Shown: piece after piece, positions 25,611-33,531 of the stretch
Position numbering within the stretch: the first letter of the stretch is position 1
How the letters are laid out: each line of letters opens with the position of its first letter
Assembly (NCBI RefSeq): GCF_015056685.1
Contig: NZ_SVFW01000001.1
Span: forward strand, 142,038 to 206,037
Reading direction: 5' to 3'
DNA from: Butyrivibrio sp.
GTDB taxonomy: Bacteria > Bacillota > Clostridia > Lachnospirales > Lachnospiraceae
DNA: 64,000 nucleotides
Program-made: the position numbers and the translations under genes
The notes under the pieces: model-generated
Seen by the model: the letters and a program-made list of their open reading frames with translations, nothing else
Told to the model about the DNA's origin: nothing
Database searches by the model: none

Positions 25611-26999
25611 ATGTCTGGTATCGATTATGAAACACTTAAAACTATAGTGAACATGTGCAACATGCCCTCTGCTATTTTGTCAGTTGAAAAAAATGATGAC
25701 GGGACCTGCGGGAAGATTCTCATGGTTGCAACAAACGACAAATTCAGTATGACCGGAGAAGACGTTGAAGGCCAGCCCTATGACCTGAAAATACCAAGAG
25801 ATCCAAAATTTGAAGATATATTGTTTAAAGCAGCCTGGAATAACGAGCACTATCACGCCTATGTCGACACAACAAGGCTTTATGGCTATTGGACTGAAGA
25901 TATAGTCATTCCCATAAACAATAATGGTGATTCCAAAATCGGATATTGCCAGTTTATCTACAATCTCAGTAAAGAAATGGATTCCGGCAAGTACTCCATT
26001 ATTTCACCGGATATAGCAAGCTTTGTCATCAGGACCTGCCTTAACCTCAGGAAAAATGACGATTTCTACACCACTATGGAGCTCGTAACAAAAGAAATCC
26101 GCGAATTCACTGATTCTTTTGCCACATCTATAGTCACAATCTCAAAAGATCTCTATCAGTTCGAAGTTATCAGTGAATCCGTTAGAAATAACCTTGTTAG
26201 CATTCATGACATCTTCACTGACATCCCATATGAAATAGTAGAATCATGGGAAGACCTTATTTCGGGCACAGATTGCATCATAATCAGAAACGAACAGGAT
26301 ATGTGCGATATCGAAAAGCGCGCACCGGAATGGGTAAAGACACTTAGGGCAAATGATGTAAAGAGCCTTTGCCTTGCGCCTTTCATTCACCAGAACATGA
26401 TAATCGGATATCTTTTCATAACCAATTTCGACGTAACTCAACTGGCACGATTCAAAGACACAATTGAGATGGTTGCTTTCTTCCTGGCTTCAGAGGTAGC
26501 GCACCACATCTTTATTGAAAAATTAAGAAGTCTGAGTTCCCTTGATATCCGTACCGGTGTTCAAAACAGAAACGCCATGAACACAAAGGTTGACGAACTT
26601 GCCATGGAACTTAAGATGGCTCCTGTTCCTTACAGTGTTGCTTTCTGTACCTTGAGCACCTTAAAAACCATCAATATAAATCAGGGACATGATGCTGGAA
26701 ATAATCTTCTTAGAGATGCAGGAAAGATACTTCGCGAAGTATTTAAAGATGATTTTATTTACAGATCTGCAGGCGATGAATTTGCAGTAATATCAACAAA
26801 CAGCTCTGAAGAAGAATTCAGCAAAAAGATCGACACCTTAAAAGAGAAGGCTTCAGATCCTGAATGGGTATATTTCACAGTAGGTTACTATACCGACGCC
26901 ACAGATGGCTCACTTCATACAGCTATGAGATTTGCAAATCAGTACGGTCAGGAATTCAAAGAAGAATTCTATTATGAACACCCGGAGATGATTAAATAA
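25611..26999 (+). CDS. GGDEF-family protein with degenerate active site
   Basis: A 462-aa soluble protein with an N-terminal ~300-residue sensory region (PAS/GAF-like, containing PSAILSVEKND, DTTRLYGYWTEDI and APEWVKTLRANDVKSLCLAP) and a C-terminal GGDEF domain. The catalytic loop reads YRSAGDEFAVIS, so the first Gly is Ala. The DxLTxLxNR motif is DIRTGVQNRNAMN, and the usual Asp of the metal-binding FxDxDxFK region is replaced (CTLSTLKTIN). Cyclase activity is therefore doubtful; it may be a GTP or c-di-GMP receptor. It is paralogous along its full length to the next gene. The start is set by GGAGG at 25601. Confidence 0.88.
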   Translation: MSGIDYETLKTIVNMCNMPSAILSVEKNDDGTCGKILMVATNDKFSMTGEDVEGQPYDLKIPRDPKFEDILFKAAWNNEHYHAYVDTTRLYGYWTEDIVIPINNNGDSKIGYCQFIYNLSKEMDSGKYSIISPDIASFVIRTCLNLRKNDDFYTTMELVTKEIREFTDSFATSIVTISKDLYQFEVISESVRNNLVSIHDIFTDIPYEIVESWEDLISGTDCIIIRNEQDMCDIEKRAPEWVKTLRANDVKSLCLAPFIHQNMIIGYLFITNFDVTQLARFKDTIEMVAFFLASEVAHHIFIEKLRSLSSLDIRTGVQNRNAMNTKVDELAMELKMAPVPYSVAFCTLSTLKTININQGHDAGNNLLRDAGKILREVFKDDFIYRSAGDEFAVISTNSSEEEFSKKIDTLKEKASDPEWVYFTVGYYTDATDGSLHTAMRFANQYGQEFKEEFYYEHPEMIK

Positions 27000-27000
27000 T

Positions 27001-28446
27001 ATGACAAATGAAAAATACACAATTTTAAAAGCGTTTATAAATCAGATACCTATCCCAAGTGCCATTATGTCTGTAGAAAAAGATGCGTATGGTAATTGCG
27101 GTGAAGTGCGTTTTGCTGTTATCAATAACGTTTTTAAAAAAAGCTATTATGAAATGTTTGCGGGAACAGAAAATGATGCAAATATTTCTTTCGACAACTT
27201 TGAAAAGACAATTGAAGGAAACCTCTATACTATGCATCTTCCGAAAGAGCCAAATTTCGAAGATGTATGCTTTAGAGCTGCGTGGAAGGGCGAATTTATA
27301 AATACATATGTTGATACCTCAAAAATGTATGGTTTCTGGACTCAGGACATCCTTAATCCCATAACAGAGAAGAGCGATGATCCTGGTATCTCCTACTGCC
27401 AGTTCTCTTATACTCTGAATAAAGAAATGGATACAGGCAAATTTGCAGCTGTTTCCCCTGACATTGCAAGCTTTGTTATAAAGACCTGTCTTGAACTTAG
27501 AAACGAGCACAAATTCCTTGATAGCATGGAAATTGTAACTAAAGACATCTTAGAGTACACGAATTCATATGCAGCAAGCACTCTTACTATTGACAAAGAA
27601 TTCCGTACTTTTGACATCATAAGTGCTGCATCCTCAGACCCTTCAAACGATATACGTGGTATATTTTCTAAATTCCCATATGAGATAATTGAGAGCTGGG
27701 AAGAGCTTGTAAAAAAGACAAACAGTATCATCATAAAAGATGAACATGACATGGATTACTACGAGGAAAAGGCCCCTGCCTGGGTTAAGACCTTGAGAAT
27801 AAATAAAGTTCAAAGCCTGTGTCTTGTTCCCTTTACTCACAACGGAGAAACAATAGGTTACCTCTACATCACCAACTTCGATGTAAGTCATCTTGTAAGG
27901 ATAAAAGAAACTATTGAACTTATCTCATTCTTTTTATCATCTGAAGTTGCTAACCACCTGTTTTTACAAAGGCTCGAGTATCTCAGTAACGTTGATATGC
28001 TTACAGGAGTATTTAACAGAAACTGTATGAACGTAAATGTAGACGAGCTGGCGCTTAAACTTGAATTTAACCCAAGACCTTTCAACGTAGCCTTCTGTGA
28101 CCTGAATGGTCTTAAGACAATAAATGATACTGGCGGTCACGAACAGGGAGATAAACTTCTTGTTTATGCTGCTGATGTGTTAAAAGAAGTTTTTGCAACA
28201 GACAAGATTTACAGGGCAGGCGGTGATGAATTTACTATCATCTCCTTCGATACTGAAAAGGATTTTGAAGAAAAGATAAAATGCCTTAGAGAAAAGGCAT
28301 CAGACCCGGAGTGGCTTCATTTTGCAATAGGCTACTACCATGATTCCGATTCCGGAAACCTGCGTCTTGCCATGAGATATGCCGACGAGCGCATGTATAA
28401 AGACAAAAACAAATTCTACGAACAACACCCCGATAAAAGGAGGTAA
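27001..28446 (+). CDS. GGDEF-domain diguanylate cyclase, tandem paralogue
   Basis: A 481-aa paralogue of the preceding protein with the same N-terminal sensory region. Its GGDEF domain keeps the key residues: VDMLTGVFNRNCMN, FCDLNGLKTINDTGGH and YRAGGDEFTIISF. The start codon lies one base after the previous stop with no separate RBS at normal distance, so translation is probably coupled. An active cyclase paired with a degenerate twin suggests a heteromeric or regulator-enzyme arrangement. A strong terminator follows directly. Confidence 0.9.
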   Translation: MTNEKYTILKAFINQIPIPSAIMSVEKDAYGNCGEVRFAVINNVFKKSYYEMFAGTENDANISFDNFEKTIEGNLYTMHLPKEPNFEDVCFRAAWKGEFINTYVDTSKMYGFWTQDILNPITEKSDDPGISYCQFSYTLNKEMDTGKFAAVSPDIASFVIKTCLELRNEHKFLDSMEIVTKDILEYTNSYAASTLTIDKEFRTFDIISAASSDPSNDIRGIFSKFPYEIIESWEELVKKTNSIIIKDEHDMDYYEEKAPAWVKTLRINKVQSLCLVPFTHNGETIGYLYITNFDVSHLVRIKETIELISFFLSSEVANHLFLQRLEYLSNVDMLTGVFNRNCMNVNVDELALKLEFNPRPFNVAFCDLNGLKTINDTGGHEQGDKLLVYAADVLKEVFATDKIYRAGGDEFTIISFDTEKDFEEKIKCLREKASDPEWLHFAIGYYHDSDSGNLRLAMRYADERMYKDKNKFYEQHPDKRR

Positions 28447-28477
28447 AAAAAAGCGAGTGCACGGCACTCGCTTTTTA
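28447..28477 (+). terminator. Rho-independent terminator after the GGDEF pair
   Basis: The stem AAAAAGCGAGTGC / GCACTCGCTTTTT with a 3-nt loop begins directly at the stop codon of the second GGDEF gene. It is symmetrical and probably works in both directions. Confidence 0.9.
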
Positions 28478-28490
28478 CATACTTTAACAA

Positions 28491-28568
28491 GGAAGTTCGG
28501 CTCTCGCACTTCGTGCTCGACCGAATGACATTTGGAAGTTCGGCTCTCGCACTTCGTGCTCGCCCGAA
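28491..28568. repeat. Two tandem 43-bp palindromic repeats
   Basis: Two copies of a unit beginning GGAAGTTCGGCTCTCGCACT start at 28491 and 28534, a 43-base step, and differ at only a few positions. Each copy folds into a hairpin with outer arms TTCGG / CCGAA and inner arms GCAC / GTGC. The unit is richer in G+C than its surroundings and lies between two convergent transcripts. A further imperfect inverted repeat (ACCATG.TGACT / AGTCA.CATGGT, 28570-28615) follows and probably ends the GGGtGRT transcript. It resembles REP-type intergenic repeats. Confidence 0.8.
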
Positions 28569-28614
28569 CGACCATGCTGACTAGACTCGACAAGACCTCG
28601 TCAAGTCATCATGG

Positions 28615-29634
28615 TCAGAACTTACCAGCCTTTGCAGCCTCTTCGATAGAAACGGCTGTTGAAACTGTCATACCAACCATAGGGTTGTTACCAGCTCCGA
28701 TAAGACCCATCATCTCTACGTGAGCAGGAACTGATGAAGAACCAGCGAACTGAGCATCTGAATGCATACGTCCCATAGTATCTGTCATACCATAAGAAGC
28801 AGGACCAGCTGCCATGTTATCTGGGTGAAGTGTACGACCTGTACCACCGCCTGATGCTACTGAGAAGTACTTCTTACCAGCTTCAATACGCTCTTTCTTG
28901 TATGTACCTGCAACTGGGTGCTGGAATCTTGTAGGATTTGTTGAGTTACCTGTGATAGATACGTCAACGTTCTCCTTCCACATGATAGCTACACCTTCCT
29001 GTACGTCATTAGCGCCGTAGCAGTTAACCTTTGCACGAGGTGAATTAGCATCCTTAGAATAGCACTTTCTGAATACTTCCTTAACTTCGCCTGTGTAGTA
29101 ATCATACTCTGTCTCAACATATGTGAATCCGTTGATACGAGAAATGATCTGAGCAGCGTCTTTTCCAAGACCGTTAAGAATAACTCTAAGAGGTTTCTGA
29201 CGAACCTTGTTAGCCTTCTCTGCGATACCGATAGCACCCTCAGCAGCTGCGAATGACTCGTGACCAGCAAGGAATGCGAAGCACTCTGTATCCTCTTCAA
29301 GAAGCATCTTTCCAAGATTACCATGTCCAAGACCTACTTTACGTCTGTCAGCAACTGATCCAGGGATACAGAAAGCCTGAAGACCAATTCCGATTGCTGC
29401 AGCAGCGTCAGCAGCCTTACGGCAGTTCTTTTTGATTGCGATAGCAGCACCTACTGTGTAAGCCCACTTTGCGTTTTCGAAGCAGATTGGCTGGATGCCT
29501 TCGATAAGCTTGTAAACATCGATGCCAGCTGCCATTGTAATATCTTTACACTCTTCGATAGAAGAAATTCCATACTCCTTAAGGCAAGCCAGGATCTGGG
29601 GCTCTCTTCTTTCATATGATTCAAATAAAGCCAT
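28615..29634 (-). CDS. GGGtGRT family protein
   Basis: A 339-aa protein of the family named after its GGGTGRT sequence, here in SVASGGGTGRTLHPDNMA. Other conserved stretches are GLGHGNLGKMLLEEDTECFA and the glycine/methionine-rich C-terminus (GAGNNPMVGMTVSTAVS). Its biochemical function is not known to me. It is widespread in anaerobic Firmicutes next to a NifU-like scaffold gene, exactly as here (22 bases apart). AGGAGG precedes the ATG. The conserved pairing suggests an iron-sulfur-linked role, but no catalytic residue can be pointed to. Confidence 0.9.
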   Translation of the reverse strand: MALFESYERREPQILACLKEYGISSIEECKDITMAAGIDVYKLIEGIQPICFENAKWAYTVGAAIAIKKNCRKAADAAAAIGIGLQAFCIPGSVADRRKVGLGHGNLGKMLLEEDTECFAFLAGHESFAAAEGAIGIAEKANKVRQKPLRVILNGLGKDAAQIISRINGFTYVETEYDYYTGEVKEVFRKCYSKDANSPRAKVNCYGANDVQEGVAIMWKENVDVSITGNSTNPTRFQHPVAGTYKKERIEAGKKYFSVASGGGTGRTLHPDNMAAGPASYGMTDTMGRMHSDAQFAGSSSVPAHVEMMGLIGAGNNPMVGMTVSTAVSIEEAAKAGKF

Positions 29635-29656
29635 TGTATATTTTCCTCCTTACCTA

Positions 29657-30349
29657 TTACTCATTTCTTGGGTCGATGCAACGAACTGCATCTGCAACAC
29701 GTCCATACTGTCCCTTAGCCTTCTCAAGAGCTGTGTTTGCATCATCACCAGCTTTGATGAAGTCCATCATCTTACCAAAGTTAACATACTTGTATCCGAT
29801 GATCTCATCGTTCTCATCAAGAGCGATGTCTGTGATGTAACCATCTGTAAGTTCAAGGTAACGAGGTCCCTTTTCAAGTGTACCGTATGTTGTACCAACC
29901 ATTGAACGGTTACCCTTACCAAGATCCTCAAGACCAGCACCGATCTGAAGACCATCCTCTGAGAATGCAGACTGTGTTCTGCCGTAAACGATCTGAAGGA
30001 AGAGCTCTCTCATAGCTGTGTTGATAGCGTCACAAACAAGGTCTGTGTTAAGAGCTTCAAGAACTGTAAGTCCTGGAAGAATTTCAGAAGCCATAGCTGC
30101 TGAATGTGTCATTCCTGAACATCCAATAGTCTCAACAAGTGCCTCCTGAATAATACCGTCCTTAACATTTAAGGAAAGCTTACAGCAGCCCTGCTGTGGA
30201 GCACACCAGCCGATACCATGTGTATAGCCGGAAATATCCTTTATTTCTTTTGACTTAACCCACTTAGCCTCTTCCGGAATGGGAGCTGCACCATGGTGTA
30301 CCCCTTGTGTAACAGGGCACATGTTTTTTACCTCTGTAGAGTAAATCAT
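29657..30349 (-). CDS. NifU-like iron-sulfur scaffold protein
   Basis: A 230-aa protein related to the IscU/NifU N-terminal scaffold fold, on which iron-sulfur clusters are built. Conserved cysteines are in GWCAPQQGCCKLSL and VETIGCSGMTHSAAMASEIL; the latter resembles the second cluster ligand of IscU. A C-terminal extension (after residue ~135, AGLEDLGKGNRSMVGTTYGT) is not in classical IscU. It is the first gene of a two-gene unit with the GGGtGRT protein. An AAGGAGA RBS and an unusually structured leader lie upstream. Confidence 0.87.
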   Translation of the reverse strand: MIYSTEVKNMCPVTQGVHHGAAPIPEEAKWVKSKEIKDISGYTHGIGWCAPQQGCCKLSLNVKDGIIQEALVETIGCSGMTHSAAMASEILPGLTVLEALNTDLVCDAINTAMRELFLQIVYGRTQSAFSEDGLQIGAGLEDLGKGNRSMVGTTYGTLEKGPRYLELTDGYITDIALDENDEIIGYKYVNFGKMMDFIKAGDDANTALEKAKGQYGRVADAVRCIDPRNE

Positions 30350-30377
30350 GAAAAAATCTCCTTTCGTATTGTGAAGT

Positions 30378-30508
30378 AACTTTCATTACTTGCTACCTAA
30401 TTTTAGACTGGCCATAATTCGATGCATGCCAAGCATCAGGCCAAAGATAATGCCTTCTGAAAACATACCCTCAGAAAACACCATCATTATTTTTGCACAT
30501 AATGATGC
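30378..30508 (-). promoter_or_regulatory. Structured leader of the NifU-like/GGGtGRT operon
   Basis: In the minus-strand leader four inverted repeats follow one another. They are CATCATTA / TAATGATG (30482-30507), TTCTGA / TCAGAA (30455-30476), a two-part stem TGGCC+GATGC / GCATC+GGCCA (30409-30443), and AAGTAA / TTACTT (30375-30395), which lies just before the RBS. No known riboswitch class is recognised. The first repeat could be an operator; the others would fold in the mRNA. Confidence 0.55.
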
Positions 30509-30613
30509 TAATTTCAATAACGTTGTTTATTTTTTAACAGATTTTTTAGTCTTATCTTCTCAGATATGTTATTATTGTCTTGTTAATTCAAAAATATAGG
30601 TGAGGTATTTAAC

Positions 30614-31282
30614 ATGGAAGAATTTAAGATTTCAAATATGTATGATCTAAATGAGACTATCGCTGCTGATTATATGAAAACAAAGGAATATCCATGGGAG
30701 CTTCTTGCAGGTATCAAGGATTACATCATTGAACTTGGAAACAGCCTTCCAGCTGATAAATATGAAAAACGCGGTGAAAATGTATGGATTGCAAAAAGCG
30801 CCAAAGTATTTGATTCCGCTTACCTTGGAGGACCATGCATAATAGATGAGGATGCAGAAGTCAGACAGTGCGCATTCATAAGAGGAAGCGCAATCGTTGG
30901 TAAAGGAGCTGTTGTTGGAAATTCAACCGAGCTTAAGAATGTAATTCTTTTCAACAAGGTTCAGGTTCCTCATTATAACTACGTCGGAGATTCAATTCTT
31001 GGATTCAAGGCTCATATGGGAGCGGGCTCTATCACATCAAATGTAAAGAGCGACAAGACTTTGGTAGTAGTTAAGAACGGCGCTGATGACAAGGTAGAGA
31101 CAGGTCTTAAGAAAATGGGCGCAATGCTCGGCGACAACGTTGAAGTTGGCTGTAACTCAGTTCTTAACCCAGGAACAGTTATCGGAAGAAATTGCAATGT
31201 ATATCCCCTCTCTTCTGTGCGCGGCTGCATTCCTGAAGGACATATCTTTAAGGATAAAGATCACGTAGTAAAAAAGAATTAA
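30614..31282 (+). CDS. Left-handed beta-helix (hexapeptide repeat) protein, acyl/nucleotidyltransferase-like
   Basis: A 222-aa protein. A short helical N-terminus (residues 1-50) is followed by hexapeptide repeats typical of LpxA/GlmU-type beta helices (NVWIAKSAKVFDSAYLGGPC, IVGKGAVVGNSTELKNVILF, VGCNSVLNPGTVIGRNCNVY). The stretch QVPHYNYVGDSILGFKAHMG resembles the acetyltransferase domain of GlmU-like proteins, but the nucleotidyltransferase domain is missing. Related Lachnospiraceae proteins are often labelled UDP-GlcNAc pyrophosphorylase, which this length does not support. It is probably an acyltransferase acting on a sugar nucleotide; the substrate is unknown. An AGGTGAGG RBS precedes it and a strong terminator follows. 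Confidence 0.82.
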   Translation: MEEFKISNMYDLNETIAADYMKTKEYPWELLAGIKDYIIELGNSLPADKYEKRGENVWIAKSAKVFDSAYLGGPCIIDEDAEVRQCAFIRGSAIVGKGAVVGNSTELKNVILFNKVQVPHYNYVGDSILGFKAHMGAGSITSNVKSDKTLVVVKNGADDKVETGLKKMGAMLGDNVEVGCNSVLNPGTVIGRNCNVYPLSSVRGCIPEGHIFKDKDHVVKKN

Positions 31283-31325
31283 ATCATTAAACAATAATTG
31301 GTTCAAAAGAATTGATCCTTGTTAC

Positions 31326-31360
31326 GAATGCTTACGCCGATGGCGTAAGCATTCTTGTTT
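31326..31360 (+). terminator. Strong terminator
   Basis: A perfect 13-bp stem (GAATGCTTACGCC / GGCGTAAGCATTC) with a 3-nt loop and TTGTTTAT tail ends the hexapeptide-protein transcript. The convergent gene ends only ~20 bases away and may use it too. Confidence 0.9.
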
Positions 31361-31379
31361 ATAGCCTCTAAGTTGTATT

Positions 31380-32585
31380 TTAGTATCTTTCCCAAAAGCC
31401 ACATACATTGGAAAAGCCATATTTAGTTTTCAGAATATCTTTTAGCTTATCAAAAGGAATCTCTCCATCCTTAAAATAAATGGAGCCGTCAGTTTCATTA
31501 AGATGCGTAATAAAGATAGAAAGCTCCGTTTCTTTCACGCTTCTAAACTGCCCTACGCTTCTATAATCCTCTTTTACAGGTAGTACAAAGTCTTCAATAT
31601 CCCGATGCCTTGCATATCTGATAGAGCCCTGCCACTCATTATCTATGTTGGTAAGGTCCATGGTTACTTCGGGAAATTCATTTCTGTCACACTCTCCCGG
31701 AAGTGGTCCGTTACCATGCCTTGTAACATAAGATCTGGTAACATAGACCGCTCTATCAAGTTTCAAATTTCTTTCATCAAGAAAAGATGCTATATTCCAA
31801 AGACCTGTCTTTGACGGTGTAAGGTACGGAGCAAACTTTTTGTAGTCATTATCAAGCAAAAGCCCCTGTCCTGTCTCAAAAACAACCTGTTTATAGCCAA
31901 GCAGGAAATCAGAAGAAGCATCTATTATTTCAATGTGCTTCACCGTCTCCTTTATGCTTTCTGCAAAATTTGCAAGGACTTCACTGTTTGTGAGCATATC
32001 ATAATAATCCGCTCTTCTTCCAGGATTGTTGCGTTCAAACAGGTCACATATAGAGTCAAGATCTCTCTGACCATATTTTTCTCTAAAATCGACCAGTATA
32101 TCAAACAGCTCTTTTAGAGACTTATCACGAACATCAGCAACTGTAAGAACAAGTCCATTTTCATGCCTGTTTATACATTCATTGATGCCCATTCCGCAGC
32201 TTCCGTGCCGCTCTTTTCCTCTGGCAGATTCAATGAACATATTTCGAAGCACATCATCTATGATTGTGATCCTCGTATCTTTTTCAGCGTATATCTTAGG
32301 AGTAAAACCATATACAGCCTCAAACTCTTCCAGTTCATTGCCAAGCTGAAAAAGATCAACTAAAAACGTATCTGCTAAAAGTGTATCTGCGCCATACTCA
32401 GCCCCGGACCCTATCTGATGATGGATGAACCGCTTTCCGCTCTCATCCTCTACTGTATGCCCGGCCTGGCCGCCTCCGTTATGCTTAACTATCAGCGTTA
32501 TTTTTTCTTTTTTGGCAAAAGAGGCACAGACAAGGCCTTTACCTTCATCTCCAAAGTTTTTACCAATGACGGCAATTGCTTTCAT
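31380..32585 (-). CDS. Divergent adenylosuccinate-synthetase paralogue
   Basis: A 401-aa member of the PurA superfamily, which normally couples GTP to IMP plus aspartate. Recognisable blocks in order are the P-loop-like GKNFGDEGKG (residues 8-17, catalytic Asp present), HNGGGQAGHTV (catalytic His), HGSCGMGINECINRHENG in place of the GTTxKGIGPAY loop, ETGQGLLLDNDY, and YVTRSYVTRHGNGPLP. The IMP-side sequences and the arginine region (GSIRYARHRD in place of GRPRR) differ from housekeeping PurA, so the nucleotide substrate is probably changed. It overlaps the vWA gene by 4 bases. I infer a specialised ligase, not purine biosynthesis. Confidence 0.82.
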   Translation of the reverse strand: MKAIAVIGKNFGDEGKGLVCASFAKKEKITLIVKHNGGGQAGHTVEDESGKRFIHHQIGSGAEYGADTLLADTFLVDLFQLGNELEEFEAVYGFTPKIYAEKDTRITIIDDVLRNMFIESARGKERHGSCGMGINECINRHENGLVLTVADVRDKSLKELFDILVDFREKYGQRDLDSICDLFERNNPGRRADYYDMLTNSEVLANFAESIKETVKHIEIIDASSDFLLGYKQVVFETGQGLLLDNDYKKFAPYLTPSKTGLWNIASFLDERNLKLDRAVYVTRSYVTRHGNGPLPGECDRNEFPEVTMDLTNIDNEWQGSIRYARHRDIEDFVLPVKEDYRSVGQFRSVKETELSIFITHLNETDGSIYFKDGEIPFDKLKDILKTKYGFSNVCGFWERY

Positions 32586-33460
32586 AAACTGATTCCGTTA
32601 TCTTCAAAAGAAAGTCGTGAAAGCGCAGCACTTATAGAAGGTCTGTCAAGCTCCTCCCACTGCTCCAACACTTCGTCAAGTTTTTTACCCTTCTGCAACT
32701 GAATTGTGCTAATGATTATTTCAGGAATATTGCCGATATACTGCCTTTCAATAATGATCGTGTGCCCAGCCAAAAGCTCCTGATTTTCAATGTTTCCGTG
32801 GTCAATCATAATGTGAAACACATTAAACTTTTTCTGAACAGCAGCAAGCACCGCTTCCCTTGAAATATATCCGGTTTTATCACCGATAACTCTTTCAATG
32901 GTATCTTTTACATACTCTTTTCTGATTGTTGCCTTGTCACCAATAGTAAAAAGAAATCCCTTTTCATTTCTCTTATTGATGGCATCAATGTTCGTGTGAT
33001 GGGCAAGGAACTCCCAAAGGCAGGTTGGTACTACTTCACCATAGCCCTGGTTTTCAAAATAAATATCCAAAAGTTGCTGCGCTATACGAATATCAGATTC
33101 AAACTGAGTAACCTGAAGTGGTGAAGCATCCAAATAATCACCGTATGCTGCGCACATTAAAGCCGGATCTTCTACAGCTCCTGTAGAGTACAATTTTGTG
33201 ATAAGCTCATTTAAAGCATTTGTAGCAACTTCAACTGCCAGATATCCCATAGACCCAGTGACATCAAGGCCAACAACGATAGGTGTTGTATTTGGATGAT
33301 CTTCTGAATCGAAGCACTCTCTTGTTCCTATATATTTTGGATCATATTTTGGATCGCACTGTTTTTTTGTAAAAACCTCTTCTACACTCTGATTTCTTGA
33401 CAGATTTCTGCTGTTTTTTAGCTTAACCCAATCTGATGCTGAATAACTTCCATATCCCAT
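32582..33460 (-). CDS. vWA-domain protein
   Basis: A 292-aa soluble protein with a von Willebrand factor A fold. The metal-ion-dependent adhesion site begins VVGLDVTGSMGYLA (DxTxS type, residues ~64-77); a later Asp is in AAYGDYLDASP and another strand in GFLFTIGDKAT. The ~60-residue N-terminus (MGYGSYSASDWVKLKNSRNL) is a separate short segment. No signal peptide or membrane helix, so it should act in the cytoplasm as a metal-dependent binding module. Its start codon has only a weak GGGG RBS. It sits between the zinc-ribbon kinase-like gene and the PurA paralogue. Confidence 0.85.
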   Translation of the reverse strand: MGYGSYSASDWVKLKNSRNLSRNQSVEEVFTKKQCDPKYDPKYIGTRECFDSEDHPNTTPIVVGLDVTGSMGYLAVEVATNALNELITKLYSTGAVEDPALMCAAYGDYLDASPLQVTQFESDIRIAQQLLDIYFENQGYGEVVPTCLWEFLAHHTNIDAINKRNEKGFLFTIGDKATIRKEYVKDTIERVIGDKTGYISREAVLAAVQKKFNVFHIMIDHGNIENQELLAGHTIIIERQYIGNIPEIIISTIQLQKGKKLDEVLEQWEELDRPSISAALSRLSFEDNGISL

Positions 33461-33493
33461 TTTCTTTTTCCCCTTTTTTCATACTTTTCTTTT

Positions 33494-33508
33494 TTGATCA
33501 TTGATCAA
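33494..33508. promoter_or_regulatory. Perfect 15-bp palindrome between two genes
   Basis: TTGATCA-T-TGATCAA lies in the 71-base gap between the kinase-like and vWA genes. It has no T run on the minus strand and so is not a typical terminator; an operator is possible. Confidence 0.5.
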
Positions 33509-33531
33509 CATACATTTTTATTAACAAAGGC

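Noticed and set aside
30614..31282. UDP-N-acetylglucosamine pyrophosphorylase
   Set aside because: Only the beta-helix region is present; the nucleotidyltransferase domain is absent at 222 aa.
31380..32585. Phage-type PurZ (2-aminoadenylosuccinate synthetase)
   Set aside because: No phage genes or DNA polymerase of that type are nearby, and the Asp of the GDEGKG motif is kept, unlike what I recall for PurZ. A specialised PurA paralogue is the safer call.
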